This document shows positions 10,914-22,061 of a stretch of DNA of 64,000 bases, piece by piece. The notes beneath the pieces are model-generated. The model did no database searches. It saw only the letters and a list, made by a program, of their open reading frames with translations, and was not told the origin of the DNA. The stretch covers positions 128,481,001 to 128,545,000 of the forward strand of contig JASDFA010000003.1 in NCBI GenBank assembly GCA_035772735.1. The letters are read 5' to 3'. The translations under genes and the position numbers were made by a program. This stretch comes from Datura wrightii. Taxonomy: Eukaryota; Streptophyta; Magnoliopsida; Solanales; Solanaceae. The stretch's first letter is position 1; every line of letters starts with the position of its first letter.

Positions 10914-13067
10914 TGTAACACTCCGGAAGCGCCTACGAATAGACCCGGGAGTCGAAGTTGAAAACTGCAGAAAAACCTGGAATTTGCACCAGTACGACTA
11001 AAGGTACAAGTCGTGGTGTGGAACTACGACTCGTGACTCGAGTCTTGATGAAATCAGGAGCCTGAGGTTTTGTCACGGGTAGTCCTACGAACCATGGTGA
11101 GAAGGTACGACTTGTGGTTAGGAGTCGTGATGAATATCTCAATGGTGCCAAGAGTGAGTCGTCATGGGTCATGGTACGACTCGTAGGATGTAGCAACGGT
11201 TCGTGGTGAGGGGTTGTGGTTAAGTCATAGTGGATTGGGTGGATGGTGCCACGGTTGACAGTACGACCCGTAGGATGGTGGTACGAGTCATGGTATACCA
11301 GTCGTGGCCAAATTCAGAAAGTTGGAAAAAAGGGTGAAGTGACCACGAGTCGTGACTTGGTGGTACGACTCGTGGTCGGGGCCAGAACTGTTTTTCAGGG
11401 AAATTTTAGTAAGGGCAATTTTGACTTTTTTATGCTTTTGAGCCCTAAACCACGTCATTTTGAGGTCGAAACAGGGTCTTTAAGGGATGAAAACTCTTTT
11501 TAAGTTCATTTTAGCAATTATAAGTGTTAGGGAAGAGGAGTGGGAAGCGTTTCAAGCCATTCTCTTCAAGTTCTTTAAGCTTTCTCTTAGGGTTCTTCAA
11601 GGGAGTAGGGAATCACAAAATTTCCAAGTATGTGGGGTTTGAATGGGTAGTGTGTCCCTACCCATTCCCATTTCTTCCCATTTCCTATGTTTAATTTGCT
11701 AAATTCTTGCGGGTCTTAACTCCGTTTGCATGATTCCTCAAAAGCTTACATGAACTTGCGATATTATGTTAAATTTGCGGGTTTGAAGTGTTTGGACTAA
11801 TTTTACTTATATATGTCTTTTATATTTCATGATTTAAATCTCTAAATGTATGGATACCCAATTATGGGGAAACTTTTAGTGAATTTCATGGTCTAGATGA
11901 TTCCGAAAGCATGAACGAATTTCTCTTAAATTTTTAAGTATGTCTTCAAGTTCGATATATCATGCTATCATGATCGTTTTATTATGAATTTAAGCATGTC
12001 AAGTATGTTTGAAATTATGGGCAATGCCCACATGTCGCTTATGAATTATAACTACGATTTTAGCCGACTCACGGGCCCAATTCCCTGGCTAGAAATACAA
12101 ACCCTCATGTATGTTATGATTTTCATTTTTTCACTAGCCATGCATGTCATATTATGAATTTTATAAGCACGTTGCATGTGTTAGGAGTAGTACTTAACAC
12201 CGAGTAGGTTCGGGGCCTAGGTTACGCCCCGAATCTCAGAACTACGTGCTACCGTAGGATTATGCTTGGGACCTCCTCAGTGACTGTCCCTTATGCCCTA
12301 CGGGGCCTTCATGAGTGATATCACGCTTTTCATAGTTCATACCCTTGGCAAGGTATGAACGGCCTCCCTACTAGGGGTACAAGTCGGACTTCATGTGTGC
12401 TCATGTGAAGTATGTCAGTTATAGAAATCTCACATTATTTCTCATTGTTTTGAAATATGTATGATTATGTTCTTTTGGCTCAACTTATGATTTATGAAGT
12501 GTTTTCCCAGCATGTTATGACTTTGATGAGTATTTCTGGAAATATTGAGCCTTACGATTTTAGTTTTATGATCATGATGTCCCACTCCTATAACTTTCAT
12601 GTTTTTAAGCATTGTTTTGCATACTTTACATACTCAATCTTTCCGAGTACTGACCCACATATTTTCAGGATCCAATTTGCAGGTTCAGCATCGTCCCTAG
12701 CTTACGCCCAGTTCCGCTCGGTCTTCAGTGGTGAGTCCTCATGATTCGAGGGTTTCATGTTCAGACCTTGTTTATCTTATGTTTTCAGACTGTTTGGGTT
12801 AGTTGGGGTCTTTTCCCTTCAACCCGTCTTTTATGATTAGAGGCTTTCAGATTTATGTGTAGTACTCAGTTGTTTATGTTTGGATCTTGTAACGTTGTTT
12901 CCTTTATCTTTCACGATATGATTTTCAGTTAGTGTACGAATTGTGAGTTAAGTTTTCCACTGTATATGAATGAATTAGTGTTATTCTCATGCTATGGGGT
13001 TAACTTGGGGTCTCTTGGGACTCATTGTCCCGTGTCTATGATCCGGGTGTAATTTCGGGTCGTGACA
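10914..13067 (+). repeat. Tekay 3' LTR, complete (2154 bp)
   Basis: Starts TGTAACACTCC and ends ...GGGTCGTGACA. The right 1.35 kb pairs with the 5' LTR remnant at 4501-5859. The left 0.8 kb, seen only here, contains a dense cluster of ACGACTCGT-type motifs. Confidence 0.92.
10990..11380 (+). repeat. ACGACTCGTG motif cluster in Tekay U3
   Basis: The core TACGACTCGTG and its complement or near variants recur roughly ten times, in both orientations. The clearest pair is GACCACGAGTCGT (11341-11353) with its exact complement ACGACTCGTGGTC (11365-11377), a 13 bp hairpin with an 11 nt loop. Confidence 0.85.
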
Positions 13068-13206
13068 CTTTGGTTTGTTAATTCTTGAGTCGAGAGTCTA
13101 TCAGAAACAATCTCTCTGCCTCTGAGGTAGAGATAAGGTCTGCGTACACTTTATCCTTTTGGAACCCATATTGTGGGATTATACTGGGTATGTTGTTGTT
13201 GTTGTT
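13068..13206 (+). mobile_element. SINE fragment, Solanaceae TS/SolS type, 5' truncated
   Basis: The body includes GAGTCGAGAGTCTATC, GATAAGGTCTGCGTACAC and TGTGGGATTATACTGGG, followed by a GTATGTTGTTGTTG tail of TTG repeats. This tail and body are characteristic of the tobacco TS SINE and related Solanaceae SINEs. The tRNA-derived promoter half is absent, and the fragment begins directly at the Tekay 3' LTR edge. It was either cut by the Tekay insertion or was already truncated. Confidence 0.8.
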
Positions 13207-13214
13207 ATATAAAT

Positions 13215-15282
13215 ATCACTTTCTGCTTGAGTAAGAAGATCCAAGTAAATCTACAGTAGTCATCTACAATGGTCAAAAAGTATTTATTGCCTATCATATG
13301 GGCCCCAGAGTTCTACATGAATAAGTTTAAAGGAGCTTTTACTTCTAATGGTACTCTATTGAAAAGGTAGCCTAGTTTGCTTAAATCATGAACAAACTAT
13401 ACAATCAACTATTTTTTCCCTAATAGTTGTAGGCTAATAGGAAACAATTTATTTAGCACTACCAAAGAAGGATGTTCTATTCTTTTATGCCACAAAGTAA
13501 TGTCTTGATGAAGCTCAATTAAAGCTTTAGCTGTGTGAGATGTGGGATTGAAGAAGTTTCCTGAATGTTGGTTCATTAGTAGATATAGACCATTGTCTTA
13601 CTTACCAATCTCCTTCACCCTTTTAGTAAAGAGATTCTGAAAAAGGCAAAAAGTCAGGAAAAAAAGAAATAAAGTATTGTAGTTCCTTTGTGATCTTAGA
13701 CACAAATAACAAGTTGTATTTAAATTGAGGCACATCAAATACATTTGATATGGAACTTCTATTGGAGATAGTGCAGGATCTAGTATGTGAAACAAGAGAC
13801 ATATCACCATTGGGCAAGTGTACCCTTTTGGGAATTGCAGTTTCATGGATAGTTGCTTTATTAAGCAACTTTAGATCAGAGGCCATGTGATTTGTGACTC
13901 CAATATCTACTATCCAATCAGGAGTGTGTGGTACTAGTAGTGCTACAATATCATTCATACCTACCATATTTGCAGAGGGTGTGGATGCATCATTAGTTGC
14001 AACACTCTTTCCTTGATTGAGGCTAGACTAATTCAACAAGTACAAAATTTGCTCATACTAGTTTTTCTGTGAGAGTGTTACTTCTAGCCTAATTTATTTT
14101 GATTCATTGCACTAGGTCCAAGAGTAGAGGTATAAAAATTAGATATATTTGAAGGATACACATTTGTATATTGACCATAGTCCAATCTATGTTGACTTGC
14201 AGTTCTTTGATCTTGTTGACGCATAGGTCATAAGTCCTCTTTTGTGGAGATACTGTAAGTAGCACTACTTTCATTATCCAGATTTCCTCTCTTCTTTTAT
14301 TTAAAGTCTGTTGGATAACCAAACTACTTTGAAGAAATTTTCTTTGGTATACCCCTTTATTTTGCACACATCACATAATAAATTCCAATTTTCTCGACAT
14401 AACCATGTCTTTGATTTTCATTTCTATTCCTGGAGTACATAGCCAACTCAAAACCACCAGCATTGGCTGAGAGATTTGCTCCCAAAATTCCTACTGATGA
14501 ATCCACTAATCTCTAGTCCTCATCACTAACAACCATGGAATAGTCTTGATCACAGAAGGTAAAGGATTTATTAACAATATTTGACTTTTAACCTGTATGT
14601 AAGGCTCATTCAACCCTATCAAAAATTGAAATAGTTTTCATTTCTGTATGTGGGAGAAATTTAGTCTTTTGATTTTTCACAGTTATAGCTAGGTGCTGGC
14701 ACAAGTGCCTCAAATTTCTCTCATAGATCCTTAAGTCTTGAAAATTACATTGATACATAATTTGTGCCCTGAGTTAATGTAACTATTTTCGTATGCAGAT
14801 TAAGCGTACGAGAACCATCTACATTAGTAAACCTTTCTTGCAAATCTTTCCAAGAAAATTGGGCATTCTAGGCATACATGATTTCTCCTAACAGATTCTT
14901 GCTAATACCATTCATTAACCAAGATAAAACTATGAAATTTACTCATTCCCAATGATTCCATAATAATTCAGGATACCTTTCTTTGAAACAACTACTATCT
15001 ACGAATCTTAATTTGTTTCTACCACGTAAAGCAATTCACATAGAGCGATACCACAGTATAATTTTCGATACCTATCAACTGGAAGGAGATGACTTGAGAT
15101 CCTCTAACATTTGAAGGACGAAGAAATAGTGGATGATTATAATCTACCCCTAGTGCTTCAGATGTGCCAACAACTAATTGAACTTGATGGTGACTCCCAT
15201 TTATCTGTGAGGCATATTCCCCCTTTCCAACCATATTATCGATAAGTAAGTATCGATTGATTTTAGTAGCTGTAAAATTCAA
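13215..15282 (-). pseudogene. Copia A gag-protease-integrase remnant
   Basis: Minus-strand order. The gag N-terminus (15282-15019) has NHPLFLRPSNVRGSQVISFQL and ENYTVVS, matching the Copia gag start. A middle gag piece lies at about 14367-14104. The protease (13967-13623) has DWIVDIGVTNHM, keeping the Asp but with IGV where TGA is usual. The pre-integrase zinc-finger region (about 13540-13400) shows LWHKRIEHPS. The integrase start (about 13340-13215) shows a LIHVELWGPY-like segment. Frameshifts and stops separate these pieces, so no product is expected. Confidence 0.8.
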
Positions 15283-15348
15283 CCATAATTGATTGAGTGC
15301 AGTAATTGATTTGAGTGATTTGAACTGGATCTTAGATCATTCATTCAT

Positions 15349-15362
15349 GGCTCTGATTACCA
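15349..15362 (-). other. Copia A primer binding site
   Basis: The minus strand reads TGGTAATCAGAGCC, one base longer than the standard TGGTATCAGAGCC complement of initiator Met-tRNA. It directly abuts the LTR. Confidence 0.8.
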
Positions 15363-15725
15363 TGTTGTATATAAGAAAGAAGTATCAAGATTAATAGTCT
15401 TGCATGTAAAGAGGAAGAAGAGAGAATTCTAAGAGAGAGGGAGAAGGCGAGCTTGGTTCTTAGAGATTTGTACAGAGAATATATTGTATTTTCTATGTAT
15501 AATCAATCAGACACTCCTCTTTATATAGGATAAACTAACTCATTAGTCAACCATCAACCAACTAACTAACCTACACTAACTAACTATTAAGTTGGTTAAG
15601 CTGCTAAAACAGATTTAACAACTATACACATGCAAAGACTCTAATGCCCTTAGGATCTATGTAACTCCTTCTTTGTTCTTCTCAATATAATTTCACTCAT
15701 TACTCTATTATTTATATATCCCACA
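15363..15725 (-). repeat. Copia A 5' LTR (about 363 bp)
   Basis: In plus orientation it starts TGTTGTATATAAG beside the primer site and ends ...TATATCCCACA; the ends form an imperfect inverted repeat. A minus-strand TATATAAAG box lies at 15519-15527. The outer edge is inferred from the CA end because no second LTR is present to align. Confidence 0.6.
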
Positions 15726-15881
15726 GATATTACAGTATGTCAGATCCAATAGAATTAGAACTTTAACTTTGAAATAGTTTATATATATGTATTTTTGTTT
15801 TTATCAATTATGACTTTCTTGATTGTATACAACTCTTTATATATTACGAGTAACTTCAACAATATTGTGTTAAGGTTTTTT
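15726..15881 (+). other. Host spacer, probably intron sequence of the ILR1-like gene
   Basis: AT-rich unique-looking DNA between two Copia elements. It continues across Copia B into 20841 onward once the element and one target duplication are removed. No exon is recognisable in it. Confidence 0.5.
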
Positions 15882-15886
15882 TAACC

Positions 15887-16162
15887 TAATAGTTTGATGA
15901 ATTTCTTAGACCTACTTGAACTTTATACATACATGAAGATCTCTTCTGTTACATCGAGAGAATCAGGAAGAGCCAAACCCCTTCAGAGAAATTATATTTG
16001 CATATCTGAGCAGTAGCATACAGGAAGGTCTTATATAGAACGATAATCGACTCTAACAAACTAGAAGGTAAAATGACTCATATATCATTACCACTTGTTA
16101 ACCAACTACTTGTAACTAACTAATCTTGATTATCTATAAGCTTGAGTATCTCTATTCCATTA
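15887..16162 (-). repeat. Copia B 3' LTR
   Basis: Shares TAATAGTTTGATG and ATTCCATTA ends and most of its body with 20591-20835. A minus-strand TATATAAG lies at 16030-16037. It is about 30 bp longer than its partner because of local indels. Confidence 0.88.
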
Positions 16163-16505
16163 CTCTCCTTCAAGCTGGAGGGTGATAGAAATCCAATACC
16201 CCAAGCATGGAAAGGTGGAAATGGTGTTGAGCATTGGGAAGAGCCTTGGTCATCAAATCAGAAAGTTGTAGACCAATGGGGATAATAGTAGGCTGGGGTA
16301 AACCATATTTGATTCTTTATCTAACAAAATAGCAATCAATTTCAATGTATTTTATATTTTCATGGAATATAAGGTTAGCAACAATTCTCAAAGATGCCTT
16401 ATAAAATAATGTCACAGTCATGTCTAGATTAACCCCAAGCTCCCTCAACAAACTAGTGTGCCAAATGATTTCTGTAGTTGCAACAACCATGCTTCTATAT
16501 TTTGC

Positions 16506-19500
16506 TTATGTAGAACTCCTACTAATAGTGTGTTGTTTCTTAAACTTCCAAGACATAAGGAATCCCCCAACTTTATCACATAACCCTGTCACTAGCCTTC
16601 TAGTGTTTTGGCAAGAAGCCCAATCTGAATCACAAAAGGCAGTCAAGATGGTGAGAGATCCTGCTTTGGTTTTTGCATAAACTGATTGAGCACCTGGACA
16701 ACAAAACAAATATTTAATCTTGTAATGGTAAGATAAACTTTCCAATGAGCTTCTGAAAACTCAAAATATCTTCCAATGCTGGATCATTAGTCTATCTCAC
16801 TTGTGCATTATAATTATAGTGGTAAGCTTCTGATTGAATTTTGAAGGAGTGATCTGATTTACTTCTACTCAACCAAACTTCAAAAATAAGCTACAACACA
16901 TATTTCCTTTGATTGAGCAAAATCCCCTTTTGTGATCTAAGAACTTGTATGCCCAAGAAGTATCTAAGCTGTCCCAAATCTTTAACCTTGAATAGCTTGT
17001 TCAAAATATTCTTGGCATGATGGATTAGTGTGGGATTACTTCATATGATAAGCAAATCATCAACATACACTAACACCACAACTAGATCAGTCCCAAACCC
17101 TTGAATAATAAAGAGTGATCATAAGTACTTTGAGAATATCCTCTCTCAAGTAGTGCATTTGTAAGCTTAATATTCCAATGTTTGGAAGATTATTTAAGTT
17201 CATATAATGACTTCTTCATTCTCCCTTATATATAGAAACCTTTAGGTAACTGCATATATACATTCTTATCGAGGTCTCCTTGTATGAAGGCATTATAAAT
17301 ATCTGTTTGAAATAGATCCCAATTTTTGAAAGTTGTTATGCTAATGACAGTTCTCTCACAGTTACCGTCTTTGCAACAGTTGAGAATGTGTCATGATAGT
17401 CTTAGCCTTCTTGTGAATTGTACCCCTTTGCTACTAATCTAGCCTTACATCTTTTAATCTCACTATTTTCCTTGTATTCAATTTTATAAACCCATTTGGA
17501 ACCAATGGCATATTTTCCACTAGGTAAAGAAACTACTCCAATATATGATTGTCTTCTAGTGCTTGTATTTCAAGCTGCCTTGCGTCAAGCTATCTTCTAG
17601 GTTCTACTTGAGCTGAGAAGGCCTGCAGATAGGCTTGGTAATCATCTGATACACCATCATAGGATTACATATATTCAATAGGATATAGTGAAGTTGCCAC
17701 AAGTCTAGTGGAAGGTATTGTTGTGACATAATCCTTTAACTAGATAGAAGGATGAGCACTTCTTCTAGATCTTCTAAGTACAAATTCCCGTCCAAGTGGA
17801 GACACACTAACATCAGGAACACCATGTTCAACAGGAAGTTCAGTATCACTAGAATCATCATAGGTACCAACATCATGGGTGTCAACTAGATCATTGTTTG
17901 CAACAGCAGTGGGAACATTATCAACTATTTTAGGTGTAGAAGACACTAGAATAGAAGGACTGAATGGTGTAGAGGTTAGCTCAGGCCTACCAAATATATC
18001 CTCTGTCTCTCTTATAATACCCTTAAAAGGAAAGATATCTTCTCTAAACACCACATCTCTACTTACAAGAAAAGTCCTTAACTCCAGATCATAGAGTCTA
18101 TAGCCCTTCTGTGTTTCTAAATATCCAATAAAAGAAGTTCTTCTAGCTCTAGCTTTAAATTTATCACCCTTTTGCAAGGTGGATGCAAAGCACAAGAAAC
18201 CAAAAACTCCCAGGTGATCATATGCAATATGTTTATTGTATAAGACTGCATAAGACGTCTTCCCTTGTAACACCAAAGTGGGTAATTTATTTATCAAATA
18301 AATTGTAGTTTTGACATAATCACCCAAAATCTACTTGGGACAAAACTTTGGAGTTTCAAGGATCTAGTCACCTCTAGACTATGTCTATATTTTCTTTCTA
18401 CCACTCCATTTTATTGTGATGTGTATAGACATAAACTTTGATGTATAATGCCTAAGGAAGAGAACAGTTTAAAACACTGAGAATTAAAAAACTTTCTGTC
18501 ATTGTCTAATCTCAAAACCTTCACAGAAATATTAAATTGGTTCTGCACTTTTAGTATAAATACCCTTTAACACAATAAAATTTCGTCCTTATATTGTATC
18601 AAACATGTCCAAGTATATCTACTATGATCATCAATAATTGTAACAAAGTAATTTTTTTTGTCATAAGTAGGAATTCTATATGGTACCCGTATGGAAAATA
18701 TTGCTAGAGAGAGTATTGCTAACATGAAATGGTAACCTGGACTACTTGGATAGTGGACATACCTCACAGAGTCTATCTACCTCCTTATTAGATTTGATTG
18801 TATGAATGAGATCTAGAATATTCATAAAAAGTGCCCCAACCTTATATGACAGAGTGTACCATCACCATTATCTAGTCTCTGAGTTGCTAATCTTGTTGTG
18901 TAGTTGTGGCTAAGTCATCCTCCAAAAAATACAATCCATTATTCTACTTACCAATCCCCAATGCTCGGCTAGTATAGAGGTCCTAAAAAATACAAAAATT
19001 TGGGCAGAAAAGGACACTGAATAACAAAGGTCTCTAGTTAACTTAGAAATTGATAACAAGTGAAACTTGAAATTTGGAGCATAGAGAACATTTTTTTAAT
19101 TTATGACTTCTCAATATCACAGTAGTTCTCGTGTGTGTTACTTCACATATACCCCCTATAGGAACCTGGACTTTCTTATTCTCTTGTCTAATCATCCTTA
19201 TGAGGTCATCCATACACTCCTTGTGAGATGCAATATGCTGAGATGCTCTTAAGTATACTATCCAATTATATGAAAAAACAATGGATAGCAGTGCAAATAT
19301 ACCTGTCATATGAGCCTGAAAATCACCTGAGGTGGTGCCCTTGTTCTTCTATCTAATGAGTTGCTAATATTGATCTTCAGGTATATACCTCCCTTGTGCC
19401 TGTTCATTACTTGCTCCTTCAGCCTCTACAACATTAATGTTGGCATAAGGTCTAGTTGTTGCACCTATATTTCCAACCTGTATTTTCTTTTTACTTTTGA

Positions 19501-20230
19501 AATCTGGTGAATAACCTAATAGTCTATAGCAATCATCCTTCAGATGTCCTTTATAACCACAATGCTCACAAATTGTACCTACTTGTGGTTTCTTATAGTT
19601 GTTGTAATGGTTTAGGTAGTTTTGGTTATGGCTAAGACTATGATAATGGATGTGGCTAGGACCAGGTTGATGACTATGGCTAGGACTAGGATAGTGAAAC
19701 TTATTGTTGTTCTGAAATCAAGAATGAGGAGGTCTACTGAACCTCTGATTTCTTCCTACCAACATGGTCAGGGAATCTTTGTGTCCATCTGCTACCCTAA
19801 TAGCTCTTTGACTTTCCTCTTGAGTTACCAAGGCATAGGCTTGATTAACAGTCAGTACAAGTGTTGTAAGCAATATACTATTCCTCACATGATTTTAACT
19901 CTCATTAAGCACCATCAAAAACTGCAATAACCATTGGTTCCTCAACATTTCTATTGAATGCCTAAATTCCTCACAATTATATCCAATACTAGGAACAAGT
20001 GCATCTATTTCATCCCAATAATATCTCATCTTTGAAAAATAAATAGTGACTGAATTTGTACCTTGAGTTAGTGCCACAATGTCCTTCCATAACTGGTAAA
20101 CTCTGATGAGATTCGACTTATCAAAGCACTCCTTAAACTCATCCCAGGCCTTCTTCATATATGATGCATAAAAAATGCTTGAGACTATATGTGGTGATAC
20201 ATTAGCTCCAGTTTAGGACAACACAATTAC
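16506..20230 (-). pseudogene. Copia B gag-pol remnant
   Basis: Minus-strand order, N to C. Gag (20158-19895): KKAWDEFKECFDKSNLIRVYQLW. A perfect CX2CX4HX4C zinc knuckle (CEHCGYKGHLKDDC) lies at 19570-19529. Protease (19309-19043): the catalytic site reads WIVYLRASQHI where the family has WI-DSGAS-H, so the Asp is lost. Integrase core (18767-18567): FVTIIDDHSRYTW. Integrase C-terminus (18327-17740): YLINKLPTLVLQGK, FGFLCFASTLQKGDKF and RTSFIGYLETQKGYRLYDL. RT lies at about 17700-16750, heavily decayed. RNase H (16745-16506): FCDSDWASCQNTRRLVTG. Many stops and frameshifts make it non-autonomous today. Confidence 0.88.
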
Positions 20231-20578
20231 ATTACATCTTTCCCGAAGACTTGTTAAGCTTTCCCTGCATTGACTTTTCCTGCAACTCCTAGTTATGATG
20301 TCGAGTTTGTTCTTCCCTAGTAGAACCAATCGCATTGTACTCCATAAGGTGTAATTTTCTGAACATATAAGCTTGATTTAGATTAAAGCCAATCCTGGTA
20401 TATCTCAAGACTGTAAGTAAAACAAATGATGGAAATCAATTCGTTCTTCTGTCTTTCTTTCCTGATTTAGTTGTTTTAAAGAATTATTAACTTCCATGAT
20501 TGCTACTCCAACTCTGAGCTTTAGCTCGCGAGTTTCTATTGTTTAAACGATGAAATCTTCAAGCAATCTCTTATTGTT

Positions 20579-20590
20579 TCTCTGATACCA
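20579..20590 (-). other. Copia B primer binding site
   Basis: The minus strand reads TGGTATCAGAGA, directly after the LTR end CTATTA. This fixes the unusual LTR terminus. Confidence 0.88.
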
Positions 20591-20835
20591 TAATAGTTTG
20601 ATGTATTGCTTAGACCTACTTGAACTTCATACATGCATAAAGATCTTTTCTGTTACATAAAGAGAATTTGAAAGAGCCAAAGCCCTTTAGGTAAATTGTA
20701 TTTATATATTTGTGCAGTAGCGTATAGAAAGGTCCTGTATAGGCTATAACCGACTCTTAACAAACTAGAAATCAAAATGACTAAAATACCCTTACAATTT
20801 GTAACTAACTATTCTTGATTATCTCTATTCCATTA
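20591..20835 (-). repeat. Copia B 5' LTR
   Basis: Partner of 15887-16162. Its right edge is set where the shared ATTCCATTA ends and the TGACC duplication begins. Confidence 0.88.
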
Positions 20836-20919
20836 TGACCTTGTAAATTTCTGTATGATTAGGCTACTTAGAACCAATAGCTAAAGGAATTAAGTTCCTA
20901 TCTACCCTTGAAATTTCAG

Positions 20920-21815
20920 GTAGTTCAGTAGTGATGATACAAGGAGGCACTGCATTTAATATCATACCGAATTCCGTTACTATTACTGGAACTTATAGGG
21001 CATTCAGTAACAAGAGTCTCTATGACTTGAGGACAAGAACTGAAAAGGTAATTATATTACTAGTTTGACTAATTTATTTAATTACCTTTCAGATTTTTTT
21101 TCTTAAGTCCCAAAAGTCTCTTACGTCCTTTTTATATTAGTAATAACTGTATTAGCTAATTTTAGACTTTAAAGTTTAAACACTAATTTGTACAAGAATT
21201 CTATAATCTTCCAAGCATCTATATATGTGATTAATTCTTCTTTCCATTATTATTAGAAAGAGAGTGGAAAATATTTTTAGTATTATAATATGATTAAAAA
21301 TGTTAAAACAGTTGGATAAAGCGATAATATGAAATTCAAGTTATGATTTACTATTATTGTGAAAGAAAATGACTACTGCTAGGAAGTCAAATTAAAATTT
21401 AATGAATAACAAAATGTCTTTGTACATATTGCAGATCATTCGAGCACAGGCGACTATCCATCGATGCTCCATCGAGATCAACTTTGATGGTCAGAAAAAT
21501 CCCAAGCTTCCTCCAACCATCAATGATGAGAGAATATACAAACATGCCCGATGGGTTTCAAGAATGATAGTGGGGGAAGAAAACGTAAAATTAGCTCGTA
21601 CCTTCATGGGAAGTGAAGATTTTGCTGTCTTTTTAGAAAAAGTTCATGGATCTTTTCTTTTTCTTGGAACAAGAAATGAAAAGGCTGGTGCTATTTATCC
21701 TCCACATAATCCATATTTCACCATTGATGAGGATTTTCTTCCAATTGGTGCAGCAATTCATGCCTCTTTTTCCTACTCTTACCTCCTCAATTCAACAAAC
21801 TATTGCGCTTCATAA
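20920..21815 (+). CDS. IAA-amino acid hydrolase ILR1-like, last two exons
   Basis: Exon 20920-21047 follows a TTTCAG acceptor and ends at AAG|GTAATT. The intron is 21048-21434 (GT...TTGCAG), and the last exon is 21435-21815 with TAA at 21813-21815. The first exon encodes GGTAFNIIPNSVTITGTYRAF, typical of the dimerisation domain of M20 amidohydrolases of the ILR1/IAR3 family. The second has IIRAQATIHRC, LPPTINDERIYKH and MGSEDF (21606-21623), the family motif whose Glu helps bind the metal. These enzymes release free auxin from amide conjugates, usually in the ER; no KDEL-type C-terminus is seen (it ends NYCAS). Phase is consistent across the splice. The first ~300 residues, including most of the catalytic half, are absent, so this is either the end of a gene with a huge upstream intron or a truncated relic. 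Confidence 0.85.
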
Positions 21816-22061
21816 TGTTCTTACAAGTCACCATTGATGAGGATGCTCTATGTTTAATTTGACTATAGATATTTAAAAGGCTAAATATCTTATCTCTTTC
21901 TGTATCCCTACTTAGAATTATTAAAGTAGAATATGTAATAGTGGCGTTAAATTAATTATTTTCGAGCCCATAGTTTACACTACGTGCATGCTTTTTAAGT
22001 AATTTAATCTCCTAACTATTAATTGCTCAAAATTTCAGATTAATTCTTCTTTGTTCATATT
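21816..22061 (+). other. 3' flank of the ILR1-like gene
   Basis: No gene. It contains a 17 bp repeat of exon sequence (TCACCATTGATGAGGAT at 21718-21734 and again at 21828-21844). Confidence 0.6.

Larger units (their letters stand above)
4501..13067 (+). mobile_element. Ty3/Gypsy chromovirus (Tekay/Del lineage), degenerate, with interrupted 5' LTR
   Basis: Order is 5' LTR remnant, methionine-tRNA primer site, gag, protease, reverse transcriptase, RNase H, integrase, chromodomain-like tail, polypurine tract and 3' LTR. The gag-pol layout, the GVKYFSKVDLKSGYHQ-type RT and the C-terminal chromodomain-like end place it in the Tekay/Del lineage. The left ~0.8 kb of the 5' LTR was displaced by the Athila-type insertion and lies outside the window, so the target duplication cannot be checked. 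All coding regions carry stops and frameshifts. Confidence 0.9.
13207..15725 (-). mobile_element. Copia element A, 5' part only (LTR, gag, protease, start of integrase)
   Basis: Read on the minus strand: LTR (15725-15363), primer site, gag, protease, pre-integrase and the start of the integrase core, then cut off at the SINE. RT, RNase H and the 3' LTR are missing; they may lie beyond the nested insertions, left of the window. It is degenerate throughout. Confidence 0.82.
15887..20835 (-). mobile_element. Copia element B, full length, non-canonical TA...TA termini
   Basis: Two LTRs (15887-16162 and 20591-20835) flank a 4.4 kb internal region, giving 4949 bp. The target duplication is TAACC (15882-15886) versus TGACC (20836-20840), one mismatch. 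On the minus strand the element begins TAATGG and ends CTATTA, so the ends are TA...TA rather than TG...CA. Both edges are confirmed by LTR alignment, the primer site on one side and a purine tract (GAAGGAGAG) on the other. Confidence 0.9.

Noticed and set aside
13141..13210. TTG repeat as an independent microsatellite
   Set aside because: It is the tail of the SINE, whose body immediately precedes it.
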